A stretch of DNA of 64,000 nucleotides from Dactylonectria macrodidyma (taxonomy: Eukaryota > Ascomycota > Sordariomycetes > Hypocreales > Nectriaceae): the NCBI GenBank assembly GCA_020744425.1, contig JAGMUV010000016.1, positions 1,054,001 to 1,118,000 of the forward strand, read 5' to 3'. A program made the position numbers and the translations under genes. Below the pieces are notes generated by a model that was given only the letters and a program-made list of their open reading frames with translations, had not been told where the DNA came from and made no database searches. Positions 1-11,700 of the stretch are shown in pieces. Numbering within the stretch: the stretch's first letter is position 1; each line of letters opens with the position of its first letter.

Positions 1-116
1 CATTCCACCTGTTCGACCGGGTTGGACCGGACCGGACCAGCGGTTTCCAACGCCTCCTCGTACATACCTGGAACATACACGAGCATCACGTCCACCACCA
101 CAGCAGCAACATTTGG

Positions 117-518
117 ATGCATAGCAGCAACACGCACAGGAACCATACGCACAGCAACCGCACACAGCAGCAACACGCAGAGCGGCCACACGTACCGTAC
201 GCTCCTACATACCCACCGCAATGGCCTGGCTATGCTGGCCCTGGCGCCAAGGGCCCTCCATCGTACCCATTTGCATTTGGAGTTCAACAGGGGCTACAGG
301 ACTTCTTCAAAGAGCACGGACAAAGACTGAGTAAGGCAATTGGTGCTACGGTTATGGACGAAATCAAGGGTCCGTGCTTGGACACTTTCAACAGAGAACT
401 CGGTAGCCTGCGAACTCTGGTGGAAGAGGCATTCTCCCAATGGCAGCTGACGGGCAACGTCGCCCTTGTCAGCCCCCAGAGCCGGCTTGCAATGCACGAT
501 AGACGAGTTCATCCCTGA
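117..518 (+). other. weak ORF, His/Asn-rich N-terminus, unknown
   Basis: An open frame of 133 codons starts at an ATG and ends at 518. Its first 35 residues are low-complexity (His, Asn, Thr, Gln) and derive from a CAGCAACACG-like repeat. The middle part (FFKEHGQRLSKAIGATVMDE and on) looks more like real protein with helical character. No family is recognised. It may be the N-terminal part of the decayed gene or retroelement that continues through 688-1704, because all three stretches lie on the same strand without an intact link between them. Coding status is uncertain. Confidence 0.25.
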
Positions 519-687
519 GACCGGCCGGGCCCTCCTGTGACGGGACAAGAGCACGAACGAGGTCGAGAGCGACTTGGGTAAAATGATTGTTTACAAGGAG
601 AGAAAGAGATTCCTAAGGAAAGCTCTGACTTAAAGCTATTTATACAATATTCATAAAGTGAGACTATTCATAAAGTATGAAAGTCAC

Positions 688-1350
688 ATGATCGTTCATT
701 CACACCTCCAAGACCTTCGAAAAGGGCTTGCGAGCATGCAAAAGTCCCTCAAAGCATACAAACCACGACATGTACTTCCAACCTCTGCTCGTAAAGCTTG
801 TACCAACAAGTGCCATGAACAGGTCGAGGCCTTCGAGAAGATGGTGCGAGAAACACATAGCTCCGTTGAGGTGCTTAGGGCGTTACATGGTTCACGCAAA
901 GGCTGTAACACTCGACCCGTTAGTCGGACCTCGGGCATAGCTAAGACTCGTAAAAAGAGTCGTTCAGGTCGCAGAGCAAGTCAAGGACCAGCTCAAGGGG
1001 CAGCTGGAGCGGTTAGTCAAGGGGTAGGCCAAGGGATAGATCAAAAGGCACTGCCGTGTACAGCACTCCCTGAGAGGCAACGGAAACGGAGCCCCAAGGA
1101 TGTCAAGGATACTTACGGGGACTCCTTACCCAAGGCACCTAGAGCGTCCAAAGGGCCAAGCTTACCCCGAGCGTGGCAGACGAGGAGCTCGGTCGAATTC
1201 GATGCCAAAGTTGCCAATGCCGGCAGCACTGCGCCTATATCGGCGTCGAGAGTTCATCGTGTAAGCGCTATCAATGCGACGGGTGTATATTACCGAGAAG
1301 AAGCCGCACGGCCTTCGTCGGTCGGTGAGAATATATGGACAGCAAAATAG
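688..1350 (+). CDS. hypothetical basic protein, possibly a gag-like remnant
   Basis: The first ATG of this open frame is at 688; the frame itself is open from 658. The product would be about 220 residues. Its N-terminal third is helical (QDLRKGLASMQKSLKAYK) and is followed by a long Arg/Lys/Ser/Gly-rich, probably disordered stretch. No domain is recognised. About 210 bp after its end, on the same strand, lies a scrap with an Asp-Thr-Gly-Ala protease signature, so a decayed gag-protease region is one reading. Just upstream a short direct repeat (TATTCATAAAGT, twice near 648-680) is visible. The ORF may also be chance. Confidence 0.25.
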   Translation: MIVHSHLQDLRKGLASMQKSLKAYKPRHVLPTSARKACTNKCHEQVEAFEKMVRETHSSVEVLRALHGSRKGCNTRPVSRTSGIAKTRKKSRSGRRASQGPAQGAAGAVSQGVGQGIDQKALPCTALPERQRKRSPKDVKDTYGDSLPKAPRASKGPSLPRAWQTRSSVEFDAKVANAGSTAPISASRVHRVSAINATGVYYREEAARPSSVGENIWTAK

Positions 1351-1559
1351 AGCTTGCTGTGACGCAAGATCCGTTGAACTGTCCCCGTAGAGAGGCTCAT
1401 GTTTTGGTTCTCTTCTTGTCCTCTTTTAGGATGATTTGTAAGGAGCATTGTTATATAAGTAGGAAATATATGGGACGTAATTTTCGTTATAAAAGTTCCA
1501 TCGATTTGAATTCTGCCACAATATTCTATTCTAGACAGCACCTGCGCAGGAACTCTAGA

Positions 1560-1704
1560 GGAGAGATTGTACTCATGTGCTTACAACCCTGAACTGTCTA
1601 CAGTTAGCTGAGTTTATTATCTCTGGGGTTGCTGATACTGGCGCATCACAGAGTATTTCATCGAGGTATTGCATGCACGGTACATTAGTTGCTAGAATCT
1701 AAGT
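1560..1704 (+). pseudogene. retroviral-type aspartic protease fragment
   Basis: The reading frame through 1566-1703 contains the motif VADTGASQS preceded by the hydrophobic FIISG. This is the usual hydrophobic-hydrophobic-D-T-G-A-S active-site loop of retrotransposon aspartic proteases. The frame closes at a TAA at 1701-1703 after about 25 more residues, and there is no start codon or the second half of the protease fold. I read it as a remnant of an LTR retrotransposon gag-pol or of a domesticated protease. Only the active-site loop supports this, so confidence is modest. Confidence 0.4.
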
Positions 1705-2004
1705 TGAAATAAGAAGGGTGCCGATACTTAAAAACACTAGGAGGCGGTCATAGTGAATGGTGTACCAGATTCCAATCTACTTCGTCACTGTTGAGCCATG
1801 CGGACTAATCTAAGTCTGTAGTGAAGGATAAGCATTCGGATTCGTCACAGCAGCCGATTAGGCAAAGGTCTTAGAGGTGCCCGTCAGCCTCTGCATGCAG
1901 GAGGACACATACGTGGGCTTTAAGCGAATAAGGTAGCTAGAATTTGGTGTGAGCGGACCAGAGTGGAGCGATACATCGACGAAATGACCTTTAATACCCT
2001 TGAC

Positions 2005-2160
2005 GCAACGCAAACACACGTACACAGACATGTACACACACACACACACGCACATACACACACACGACACACACTCGACACACACACACACATACTACGA
2101 ACACACACATACAGGACACACACACACACACATACACACACATACCCACACACACCATAT
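2005..2160. repeat. (CA)n-rich microsatellite
   Basis: About 150 bp are made almost wholly of CA dinucleotides interrupted by ACACG, ATAC and GACAC variants. The several overlapping open frames across it on both strands (poly His-Thr or poly Val-Cys) are by-products of the repeat and are not genes. Confidence 0.9.
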
Positions 2161-2837
2161 CAAGAATGAATCCAGCAGGCTGTTTTGCATCGGCCCGGAG
2201 TTTTTTGTCCCCTTCTATTTTCCGCAAGAGCTCAGAAACCAACACGCTAGATCTGATTGCGTCGGGTCTCGCTCCAGTCCTATCCTTCTTCGTCCTTACA
2301 TTCTTCACCCCCTGTTCTTCATCCTGTCCTTCCTCATCCTCCTCGTCCTCCTCATCCCCCGGGGCTGTATCCCCATAGGAGCTTGCGTTCCTGACTCCAT
2401 CATCGCGCTACCACTTCTGCTTCACCCGCCGACGATGTTAATGCTACCGAACCCTTGAGCTACCGTGTCGTTCCACTCAACGCAGTCGCAACGCAGTGGT
2501 ATCGCAACCCGCTTTGCGGAAACCACAAAGAACCGCATCCGTTCGGCTGCGGTACAAGGCGAGTCCAGCTATTGTATGTGTGCGCCACGTTCTGTGAGAC
2601 GATGCTTCGTCGAAATGTGCTGAACGCGGTATCGTTAATAAAGCCAGCGAGATTCCCTCGAACCAAACCGTAGCGACAATGAGCACAGGCCGTCCCTTGC
2701 GCTCCCACCTAGGACCTTATTCACTGCAGTTGTCTTGAGTATGAACCAACGATACCAGGCATTTTCTACCTTCTCGGATCCTGCGCACGAGAACCTTACG
2801 CTTCATCGTTCTGCTCTGCCCGTCTGAGTTGTTACGG

Positions 2838-3188
2838 ATGCTCACGTCGCATATCCAGACCATAACTGGATTCCATCCGAATACGGAACCCATCCCATAC
2901 GCAGTTCTCGACGCCAATGCCGATATCAATATTTTCTGTGCGAAATGCGGCGCAGACGCGGCACTGAAGCTAGACGCCCCGCTGGGGAGGTTTTCGGACG
3001 TGTCCTTTCTCATCAGCGTGCTGTACTACATGCACAGCGAAGGCCTCATGGAGGAGCGGAGACTGCGGGGTAACTTTCTGGAATACATCTTCCACCCGGC
3101 TAACGAAGACGGGCCAGAGACGCCGAAAGTGCCGCGGTCAAAGTTTGCCAAAGAGATGACCGGAATGGACGAGACAAGGCTGAGCTGA
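2838..3188 (+). CDS. hypothetical protein, 116 aa
   Basis: An ATG at 2838 opens a frame of 116 codons with balanced, protein-like composition. It contains a CxxC pair (CAKCGADAALKLD) followed by a hydrophobic helix (DVSFLISVLYYMHSEG) and a basic, proline-containing C-terminus. No family is recognised. An ORF of 29 codons starting at an ATG at 2741 overlaps it in another frame, and no splice link is convincing. The reverse strand also has a 98-codon frame here, but its composition is less natural. It could be a small gene or the last exon of a broken gene. Confidence 0.35.
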   Translation: MLTSHIQTITGFHPNTEPIPYAVLDANADINIFCAKCGADAALKLDAPLGRFSDVSFLISVLYYMHSEGLMEERRLRGNFLEYIFHPANEDGPETPKVPRSKFAKEMTGMDETRLS

Positions 3189-3958
3189 ACGCGAGGTACT
3201 AAAATGCTAGAATGCTAGGCTCCGGGGCTACTAAAAGACAAACCAAACTCGAGGGCCCTCTGCAGCAGGAATATGAGACGGACTGGGAGCTGGCAACAGC
3301 CTACCAAACGAGCACCAAGTGCAACGAAAGCCTTTGGCGTCCGCCCAATATAGATACGACTACGAAGGCTCTGGCCCGGCTGTTTTAAGTATATGTTGGC
3401 CGAATGGTGCTCTGGACTCTATAGGGTAGGAAGGGAACAATGTGAATCAGGGAACAGATATATTGTATATACATATAACTTATACCGGTACTACAGAAAA
3501 GAAATGCTACTCTAGCATAGCGATATGTTGCCCCCGCCCGAAAACAGGTTCCGTGAACATTGTAGAGAATTGTTTCGGGCTGTCACCGTATTCATACTTC
3601 CCGCTATTGGTGCTGGAAAACATGAGGAAGATCTAAATAGACAGTTTGAGCCGCAATCTTGCTAGGGCCTGTTTGACAATCTTGGTTGATCGTGCGATAC
3701 TCAATAATGTAAGCACAGCTTGGTTGGTGAGCTTTAGTTGAGTGGGAGGGAACAGGAGCATTTATAGTCGAGTTTATTGTACTGTCGACAGTCATCGTGT
3801 TTGCAATACCGGTAAATCAGTGCTCTACCGGGCATGTATGTGCATGGTTTGACACGACCTTGATGGATGGTGCAGTTCGCCGAGACACAAACATCCTATC
3901 CGACATTCTCGCGGTACAGGTTAAATACGTGCACCATCGAGACATGGCTTCCTAGCCC
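3189..3958. other. no gene seen
   Basis: Only short open frames of 60-65 codons with non-protein-like composition occur here. The part next to 3959 is the likely 3' untranslated region of the minus-strand gene that ends there. Confidence 0.5.
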
Positions 3959-5237
3959 CTAAGCCACAGCGTCGGCGCTGTCTATGGTGGTGTAACTGTC
4001 CCACCTCTCTTCCCTCTTGATATCGACAACCTCGCCATGGCCTCTGCCGTCTAGCGCGGCGGCACTTTCTGTGCTGGAGTGGCGGGGAGTCCCTTGGCTG
4101 GCGATGGAACCGATGCGCCTGCCGCTGCGCCTGGCGACAATAACACCGTAGAGCGGGCGCAGCGCCGGCGCGTTGCCGCAGATGACACCCAGGTTTGCCT
4201 CGACGGCCGTCCAGATCCACAGGTTGAACCCTTCCCAGGTGACGTCGTATGTCTTCTCTATCACATAGTAGGACCAGTAGGCTCTCTGGCAGCCGGCGAC
4301 GACGACGATGAGACCACCGCTGAAGAGCAAGGCGAGCATGATGCGCTGGTGTCGGGGAAGGTGCAGCTTCAGCACGATAGGCAGAGGCAGCACGACGACG
4401 ACGACGTCAGTGATAACGGTGGCAATTGCCTGGGCCCTTGAAAGGAAGGTTAGTGACTGAGCGGACAAAGTGGACAGGCTGAGGGCAGTTGACCACCTAC
4501 AGTGCTGGTGGCCCTTCTGGGCCGCAGTGTTGAAGATCGCCAACCAGCCAGTAGGCCCTCATCGGACTGGACACGCGTTAGCCGCGAACAAGCAGAAGCA
4601 AGACAGGAAGCAAGAATGGGAGCAATAAGTCCGCGAGTGAGAACCGATGTAACGTACGCGCATTGCGTCCAAATGACGACGAAAAAAATGCAGATAATCA
4701 TCGTCACCCAAACGATCAAGAAGCGGGTCGCCCGAAGCAGCCACACAGATTTGGGTGCGATTCGCGAGTAAGTCACCAGTATTGACACCTTGGGCAGCCC
4801 TGACGAGAAGAGAAAGAGCGTCTGGGCAGCTAGGGACACCTGCCGGCCTTTGACGGCTTCTGCGATATTCAGGTCCCAGATGTGGACGTTCCAGCCATAC
4901 AGTTGATCAAGGAGAACGGCACACACTGTCACTCCAACGGTGAAGGCCTGCAGAGAGAGAACGTCATCTCATCAGCTCTAACCTCGTGAGGGCACGAACT
5001 GCTAGCTGTAGGACGAGAAGAGGGCGATTGACTCACCATCCCTACCACCATGATCCAATCATCAGGTCCACACGCCTTGACGACAACTAGCCGAACGTAC
5101 ATGCGGGCGAGGAGGGTCAGGAGAGCCAGTGAAACCAGGCATGTCTCTACAACGATCAGGGTACTCCCCCTCCGAACGGGATTGTCGTAGTCGGGATCAG
5201 GCCAGGTAGCCCTCACCTCGGCGGGCACATCACGCAT
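3959..5237 (-). CDS. rhodopsin-domain integral membrane protein (fungal, SAT4/PTH11-like)
   Basis: Four exons on the minus strand (5237-5037, 4947-4658, 4566-4501, 4436-3959) join in phase to give 344 residues. The three introns have donors GTGAGT, GTACGT and GTAGGT, and two have CTAAC-type branch sites. The start is the ATG at 5237; no ATG lies further upstream before the frame's own end. The product shows the family pattern: TWPxPxYxNPxxRG at the N-terminus, about seven hydrophobic segments, DDWxM after helix 2, a Cys-x-Pro-x-x-AYW loop, and a TDVVVVVLPLP helix followed by a basic loop. This is the fungal rhodopsin-like domain (PF20684 type), a plasma-membrane family that includes PTH11-like receptors. 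No CFEM domain is present. The C-terminus is a soluble Arg/Ser-rich tail. Ligand and role are unknown. Confidence 0.85.
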
Positions 5238-6340
5238 GCTTTTGTGGTTTCCGTAGGGCCGGCTGACTGGTGGCTCTTTGCGTTGCGTTATTTTAGGCAA
5301 ACGGAGTACAAGACGAAAACAGAAATGGGATAGAGGACATTGGGGATGATGCTGGAAGTCACGGCTTCGAGGTTAGGCTACCAGACTGTACTTATAAGCC
5401 GACGGGCGCAGTTATCAGCGCTCAGGCAACACAGGCCTAAGAGATGGACTCGGACACGGCTTTACACTTTACTTTACGCAGCAGTGAATGCAGAGTGTCG
5501 ACTTCTCCTCATTTCAAGCTGCTTCTCGTCTGTGTTACATATATGTGTATGTGTGTGTGTGCTTCCACGAGTCGAGTTGGCTACTCATACAACATTAGTC
5601 TCGACGGTGAATGGCTTAAGTGGGTTGGAGAGGGTGCGGTGGTAAGTCGGCTCGGTGCACTGAAGAGACGAACGACATGTTCCGTTATCCTCAAAGTTGC
5701 CAGTTGTAAAACCGTCAAAGCAACAGGGACGCGACAGGGACACAACAGGGGTGACACGCGACTGTATACCACCCGTCAGGAGTCGACAACACTACACAAA
5801 TGAAATTCGTCTAAAGTGGCTCGTCTCACAGGACGTTACAGTCTGTGGTCCGAATTTTGAAGACAAGCACAATATTGAGATCGGGACCGGGCTTCTAAAC
5901 GGATTCAAGTAAGCCTAGGAAGTCTACGGACTGGGGGTCGATGTTACATCGTAAAGGCAGAGGGTGACTCTAAACGCTCTTTGGGGCGGTGAATGACTGT
6001 TTCTATGCTATGAGATGCGGAAGCTTTCGCCTCGCCGCTTTCTCCCTAAGAGATTGCTCCTTGGCGTGTTACCGCATAACAGCCCACTGAAGCAACGTAG
6101 CATAAGTGCAGGCTACGATAGCAATTTCGTTTTTTGGACTCTATTAATCAAGCTAGATGGGCCTCCAAAGCGCTCCCAGAGTCGGCTGAAAACTACAACA
6201 CACTTGAGCTCAGGGCCAAGTTCGCTTCGCCGTCGCTGAGAGGCATTTGATCAGTCTCGCAAAAATCTTCATAGAGTATATTGTAAACTATCTAATGTCT
6301 CATATATACAATAGGGGTATCTCCGGCGGCAACGCTACTT
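5238..6340. other. intergenic, no gene seen
   Basis: Upstream region of the rhodopsin-domain gene and 3' side of the gene ending at 6341. The open frames are short and their composition is not protein-like. Between 5240 and 5310 lies the probable 5' leader of the membrane-protein gene. Confidence 0.5.
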
Positions 6341-7284
6341 CTAATGTTCGCCATTGGACCGTGATGCTCGGGGACGTGTACTTCGACGTCTGGGTTCAGC
6401 CGCCTGCTTCTTGGATCCGCCTCGTTTTGCCGTTCCAGGAAGCCCCCCTTCCCCCTCAGCTGCTCGTTGCTTAGGTCTGCCTCGCGTTTTCTTTACCGGA
6501 GGCCCCTCTTCTTCTTGAGCTGCTGGGGATTCCGCTGTGGAGTTCTCCTTGGTGATACAAGGCTGGGATTTCATTGCTCCCTGAGATACTGGGGGTTCTG
6601 GAAGAGGGCTTGGCTGAGAGTTATTAGAGCGCCCCGGAGGCTTCTCTGGTGCCGGAACTGCCGGTGTCGGAGACGGTGGTAATTTGCCCTGTCCGCACTG
6701 TCCGCCGATCGTCTTCGCGTCTTTCTGCTTGAGCCTTTCGCCTCTCTTCGGGCTCGGTGGGGGGGATCGTAGGTTCAGGGCTTTGGTGGTTGCGTTCGGA
6801 CGGGGCAGCCTTGGTTAGTGGGGGCCTTGGATTACTTACCACCTTGGATGCCGTCGCTGCAGGCATTGATGAACCTACACTTGTGGCATCCGCAGCTTTG
6901 TGCCTCGACGCCATCCTTATGCGATACCCGTACATTTTGACACATGATCCTAGTTGCCTCCATAAAAAACCCCATGTAAATGAGGCACCCTGATAAAACG
7001 GTTAATAAAGTCTTCAAGTCCCAGTCGTCCCTAAATTCATCCTCTTCTCCCGGTAATTTTGCCGCCTCTAACTCTGTACCCAGACCCGTAAGTATTTCAC
7101 CGAAGTCTTCCGACGTCCGTTTTAGAAGTATCTTATCAATGTTATTTCGCATCTGATCGGAAACTGTAATCATTTTGGTTTGTAGTCCGATGGAATCGGG
7201 CGCTGGTCGTTTAAATAAACAAAATGTCGTAAATATAATGGTGGGCGTAGACTTCTCTGCCCAAGTTGATGACGAAGGTAGCAT
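6341..7284 (-). CDS. unknown two-exon protein with AT-hook-like basic tail
   Basis: Exons 7284-6881 and 6809-6341 join in phase and give about 290 residues. The intron has a clear CACTAAC branch site and a CAAG acceptor, but its donor (GTGTAG) is weak, so the junction is provisional. Residues 1-100 are mixed and mildly helical and include one hydrophobic segment (LLTVLSGCLIYMGFF) that could span a membrane. The second exon is Pro/Lys/Arg-rich and disordered, with KKTRGRPKQRAAEG near the C-terminus, matching the GRP core of an AT-hook. It is followed by further basic repeats. The combination suggests a DNA- or chromatin-associated protein, but the hydrophobic segment argues for caution. I do not recognise the family. 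An overlapping frame (6935-6624) may be a shadow. Confidence 0.45.
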
Positions 7285-8086
7285 AGACACTGGTACGTAA
7301 GGTCGCACATTAGCTAAGGTCCCGCCAAAAAAGCAATAACCATAACCTAGATCCTAGATTGCCAATTTCCCTAGTACATCGCTGATTACATATATTGAAA
7401 GGGGGATGCAACATTCGTGTGTATATCTGCATACGCTCTCTGTGTCAAAAGGGTCTTAAGAAATAAAATACTAGCTAGGTAGCTGATGGATTGACTGACT
7501 AACTGATTGACTGGCTGACTACGGAGACGTCCCAGCCGCACACACAATACACGCATTCAAGTCATCTGAGTGCCACGCTAGCTTTCTGACACAACACAGG
7601 TCACGGTCGGGGACCTTCCGGCCCCACACACACATAATAGACACGATCAAGCGTCATCAATGCGCGTACTCGTCATTCTATCCGAGTGTATTTTGTCCAT
7701 ACTTTTCACTTCCTCATACGATGTTTCTATTTCCGTCCTCCTGTCACCGCAACGATCACTCAGAGATTATCTGGCCAGGGCCTGAGCGATATCCGCTGCA
7801 CAGGATGGGACTCGCACATCGTATGACGCCACCGTCGGGTTTCAGCAGTCTGCAAAGCGTTCTGTCGGAAGGTGGCAACTCAAGACACTATTCGCAACAC
7901 GAGTCGTCGGCTACTTTGCTTGTCTTCTTGTCCGTTCGCCCACTTGCCTACTGTATGTATTCACAATGAGCGAGCCGGCATATAACTGTTCCACGGTCGT
8001 CTCAACCGATTGTCGTCGGCCTCACGGTTCTTGTCAATGCCGCTGCGACGTTCTGCTTTCCCCGTTAATCTACAGAGCTGGCAGCT
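7285..8086. other. intergenic between divergent genes
   Basis: This holds the probable divergent promoters of the minus-strand gene starting at 7284 and the plus-strand gene starting at 8087. Around 7480-7520 a degenerate GACTGACT/GATTGACTG tandem is seen. No other structure was recognised. Confidence 0.45.
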
Positions 8087-8704
8087 ATGGACCCGATGGG
8101 TGGTCACTGCAACAATAGACCTCTGGCAAATACCGGGTTCCTGCCTTACCCGTCTTACCCACCACCACCCCCACCGTCTCACCCACCGCCACCACCGCCA
8201 TTCGACTACATGTCGCTCTGCCACAGTACCCCGGATTTCTGGACTGGCTACGACTGGACAAGGCCTCCCAACCCTGACCCTGACCCACGTGGGCCTTGCC
8301 ACCAGCATCTAGTGCGTGGATATCAGGTTGTCCCGTGTCAGGAGCGGCGCCCAGCGATTCCAGCGCCTACTCCATCCGACGTGGGCAGCGTCGTGCTAGC
8401 AGCGGGGCCCCAGGAGGTCTCCGCACCGAAGACTTCCAGTGCAGCATTGCGGGAACAACATGCCCACGAGTCCCAGCTCGATCCCAGCCTGGAGTGCCTG
8501 AGCGAGCATGAAAGGATGCTTGTGGCGCGGAGGAAGCAAAGAGTATCTTGGGATCGTATACATGAAGAATATGTGAACCTTTACGGGCCCACCACAGTTG
8601 ATGCTTTGAGGATGCGGCTGTCTCGGCTGAAGAACAAGCACTCGTCGGTCAGACAAGCATTTCCATCGAAAGAGTATTCGAAAGAGCCGGGAAAAAGCAG
8701 GTAG
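8087..8704 (+). CDS. proline-rich protein with C-terminal Myb/SANT-like helical region
   Basis: A single exon of 205 codons starts at ATG 8087. The first 70 residues are rich in Pro and Tyr, with runs of six prolines encoded by CCACC repeats. A second disordered part follows. Residues about 140-195 form a compact helical block beginning LSEHERMLVARRKQRVSWDR. A Trp-x-x-Ile segment and a Ser-Arg-Leu-Lys-Asn-Lys helix follow. The spacing of the aromatic residues and the final basic helix resemble the small Myb/SANT-like DNA-binding modules of fungal regulators. No family match can be claimed from sight. The product could be a transcription-related or scaffold protein. Confidence 0.55.
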   Translation: MDPMGGHCNNRPLANTGFLPYPSYPPPPPPSHPPPPPPFDYMSLCHSTPDFWTGYDWTRPPNPDPDPRGPCHQHLVRGYQVVPCQERRPAIPAPTPSDVGSVVLAAGPQEVSAPKTSSAALREQHAHESQLDPSLECLSEHERMLVARRKQRVSWDRIHEEYVNLYGPTTVDALRMRLSRLKNKHSSVRQAFPSKEYSKEPGKSR

Positions 8705-11700
8705 ATCCACCACGGGTCTCCAGAGAGAGGACTTGCGTAACTGTTGAAGCACCATATTATTTTGCTGGTGCACTTCTGTAACCACGAGTCGCGAGTCTAG
8801 GTATTTACTAGCCCAAATCAGGATAATACACATGCGATACCGATCTCGTGTTTATTTCTCGTTCATATGTAACGCTATGTAAGATGTGCACTGAAAGCTC
8901 TGACATATAAAATCGTAGAGACTGCAAGACGGCAAGGCTGCGCAGAAAGTAGGGGCTGGGGAGCCGGAAAGCAAGCTGATTGAATACCTGGCATTTACTT
9001 GTTTCCACCGATCAAACGGACTGTAACTGCCACCAAGGTGGATTGATTGACTGACTATTTGGCCGATTGAAGATTCAGGACGCGACTATTCTAAGCGTGG
9101 ACACTCATTCACCTCTATCAGCCCTCCCTACCCAAGACGACAGCAACCTAATCCTAAAAACACTCCTCGTCTTTTCTTCCCCTTCATTTCCTCTTCTTCT
9201 TCATCTTCTTCTTCTTGGACCGGGTCTTCTGTTCTTCGGTTCGTCGATAGGGAATCCACCCCACCCTGCACAGCTGCAGCCTGACTAGTCTGGGCTCAAC
9301 ATCAATGCGTGTTCTGGTGAAGGTGATTATGTTGTCTTTGAACTTTCTCTCGTCGCTTTCGTTTCTTTCGTCGCTGGAGAGACAACATGACGTCTTTCTT
9401 TGCTTCGATGACGTATTGGAGCAATAGGCGACATAGCTTTATTGCACCCTCGCGAAGACTGCTTCGCGCATGGTTGTCTCGTGTGAAGGAGCTTTTATTC
9501 ATGATGTAAGCTATCAGGGCCGATGAGAAGCGGTGGAGAGGGCGAGACAGATGGGGAGGCGAGCCTTTGGAACGATCAGGATCGCGCGTCTTTGTCGAGG
9601 CGAGTGTGCGAGTGCAGTAGTAGCCTACGCGAGTGTCAATTAATCGCGTCGCTGTTGGAAAGTAGCCAAGCCTCAGAGCACCAGTCGATATATTTATGGT
9701 TAGAAGCAGGGCTCATCGGCTCACATATAGCCTAATAAAAATGATGGTACACTACTCAGGAGCTGCGCGCAGATACGCAAACAAATCATATACTAGCTCC
9801 TACAAAGCTCCAACCGTAAGAGCAAGCACCAAACGGGAACACCTACGACGTCGCCGTCGTGTAACTCTCTAGGTTCATACAGTCTGCACCTGACCAAATC
9901 AAGATCGCCCTGGCTTCTTGCTATGTTGCTAAAGGTAGCTGGCATGTAATAACAACGTGATCGGTCGACACACCTCTCGACGGAGGAAACAACATCTAAA
10001 TGGGATCCAGACGGCAAATAATTAAGCAAAAGCATATTCCATTCGACACACACCGTCTCTATCTCTCACTCTCTCCCCTATCACCCATGGAAGGTGTCCT
10101 GAGATACAAAAGTCCGCCTCACTGGATCCGAAAAAAGCCTAATGCAAACGATATTCTGAGTAACATATGTATGGAAACTAATTAATGATCAGTATAGACC
10201 ATCTTGACACTTCATGTCTTCCTAGATACGTCTTAGCGCAGAACTTTCACCAAGAACACACACCGCTCAGGTCGCAAACTAGCGAGACCAGTGTCTTGAC
10301 TCAGCCGCTACGATGTGACCGTATCCAATGTACTGCTCCAACAGACAGGAAGAGCAGTCAGCCGCTTTCAACACTGGGTGTGCAGTAGGGACAGATACTT
10401 GATGCACAGCGACGGCTGACGTTCGCGTCTGAAGAGGCTTGTTACACATATAATGTGGACCTCAAGAAGCGGCGATTACAACAGATAATTCCGGGGCAGT
10501 CACACGAAAAACTTGTCACAAACGAACTTGTCCCATGTTGATACACTGTAGAGAGACAAGGTGTCGCTTGGTGAGAGCTAAAATATGTTGGTTGCTACGT
10601 ACTTCGTACCCTAGCACATATGTGTTGTGGGTGTTGTAAGGTGAAAGTGGCGGGATTGTCCGTCATGTGTCATGTGTGTCATGTGTAGTGTGTGTTATGT
10701 ACCGGTAGTGTGTGGTGTGTCGTTGCGTGTCATGTCTCCACCTTGTCAAGAACGTGGGGACACATAGGATGACAAGTGTTCGCCGTGATACTCTGTGCGC
10801 AACAACGGCACACCACAACACACCGAGTTCCACTACAACAACCTGTATTCTACTCGTCGCTGGATAGGTTTGAGTTACACAACAAAGATGCCACTAGCGC
10901 TAATAGAAGTCGAGCTAAGCCTTGTTTCGTACTCCAATCTCGGATGGAAGATCCAATCGTTTGACTTGTATGAGAGTACTGACCGACTGTGTTCCCATCC
11001 ATCCTTACACTACGATGCAGTGCTACGTATAATCCCTGGCGTAGTTTTGTCCCGGAGTGTTTGACATCGCGAGCATTCATCCAAAAGCTAGAAGTGCTTG
11101 CTCCTGCAGACTCTTGAGCCCACAATGAGGCAAGTACATGCCAACCTGCAACCTTCTTACCAGGTAGTGGGTGTCCTGGTAGTTAGGCGAAAAGCTATAA
11201 GACTTCATCGAGGCGCACTTCATCATCTCATCTGCTCTCTCTGGTGCGTGTGTGCAAACAACAACCATGATGAACCTAGACACCAAACAACCACAGTATT
11301 CGGAGCAGGAATGGCAGGAAGGGCAAGACATGACACAGATTTTCTCGCCTCTACCCTCGCCTCCGCCTCCGCCTCTGACTCCGCCCTCACATCTATCTTC
11401 ACCTCTTTCATTCTCTCCGCCGCCGCCGTCGCCGCCGTCGCTCTCGCCACCGCTCCCTCCTCTTGTCTGGCCACTTCCCCCCTCAGCCTATCTTACAATC
11501 TCGCCTTTCATCGAACGAGGCGAACAAATTGTAGATAGAGCACGCTCAGCGGCCAAGGATTCAGGCCGTCGCGCCGACGCATCACCGTAGGTGAAATCGT
11601 ATCGCTGCATGCGCCAACAAGCGATGTCGGTTGACAGTTTTCAGTGCCTCTAGGAACATGTGTGTTCAGTTTACCGATCCTTCCAGGAGAGAAGTGAACG

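Noticed and set aside
1858..2458. Long open frames on both strands over the CA-rich tract
   Set aside because: They are made of dinucleotide repeat codons (His-Thr or Val-Cys) with no protein character.
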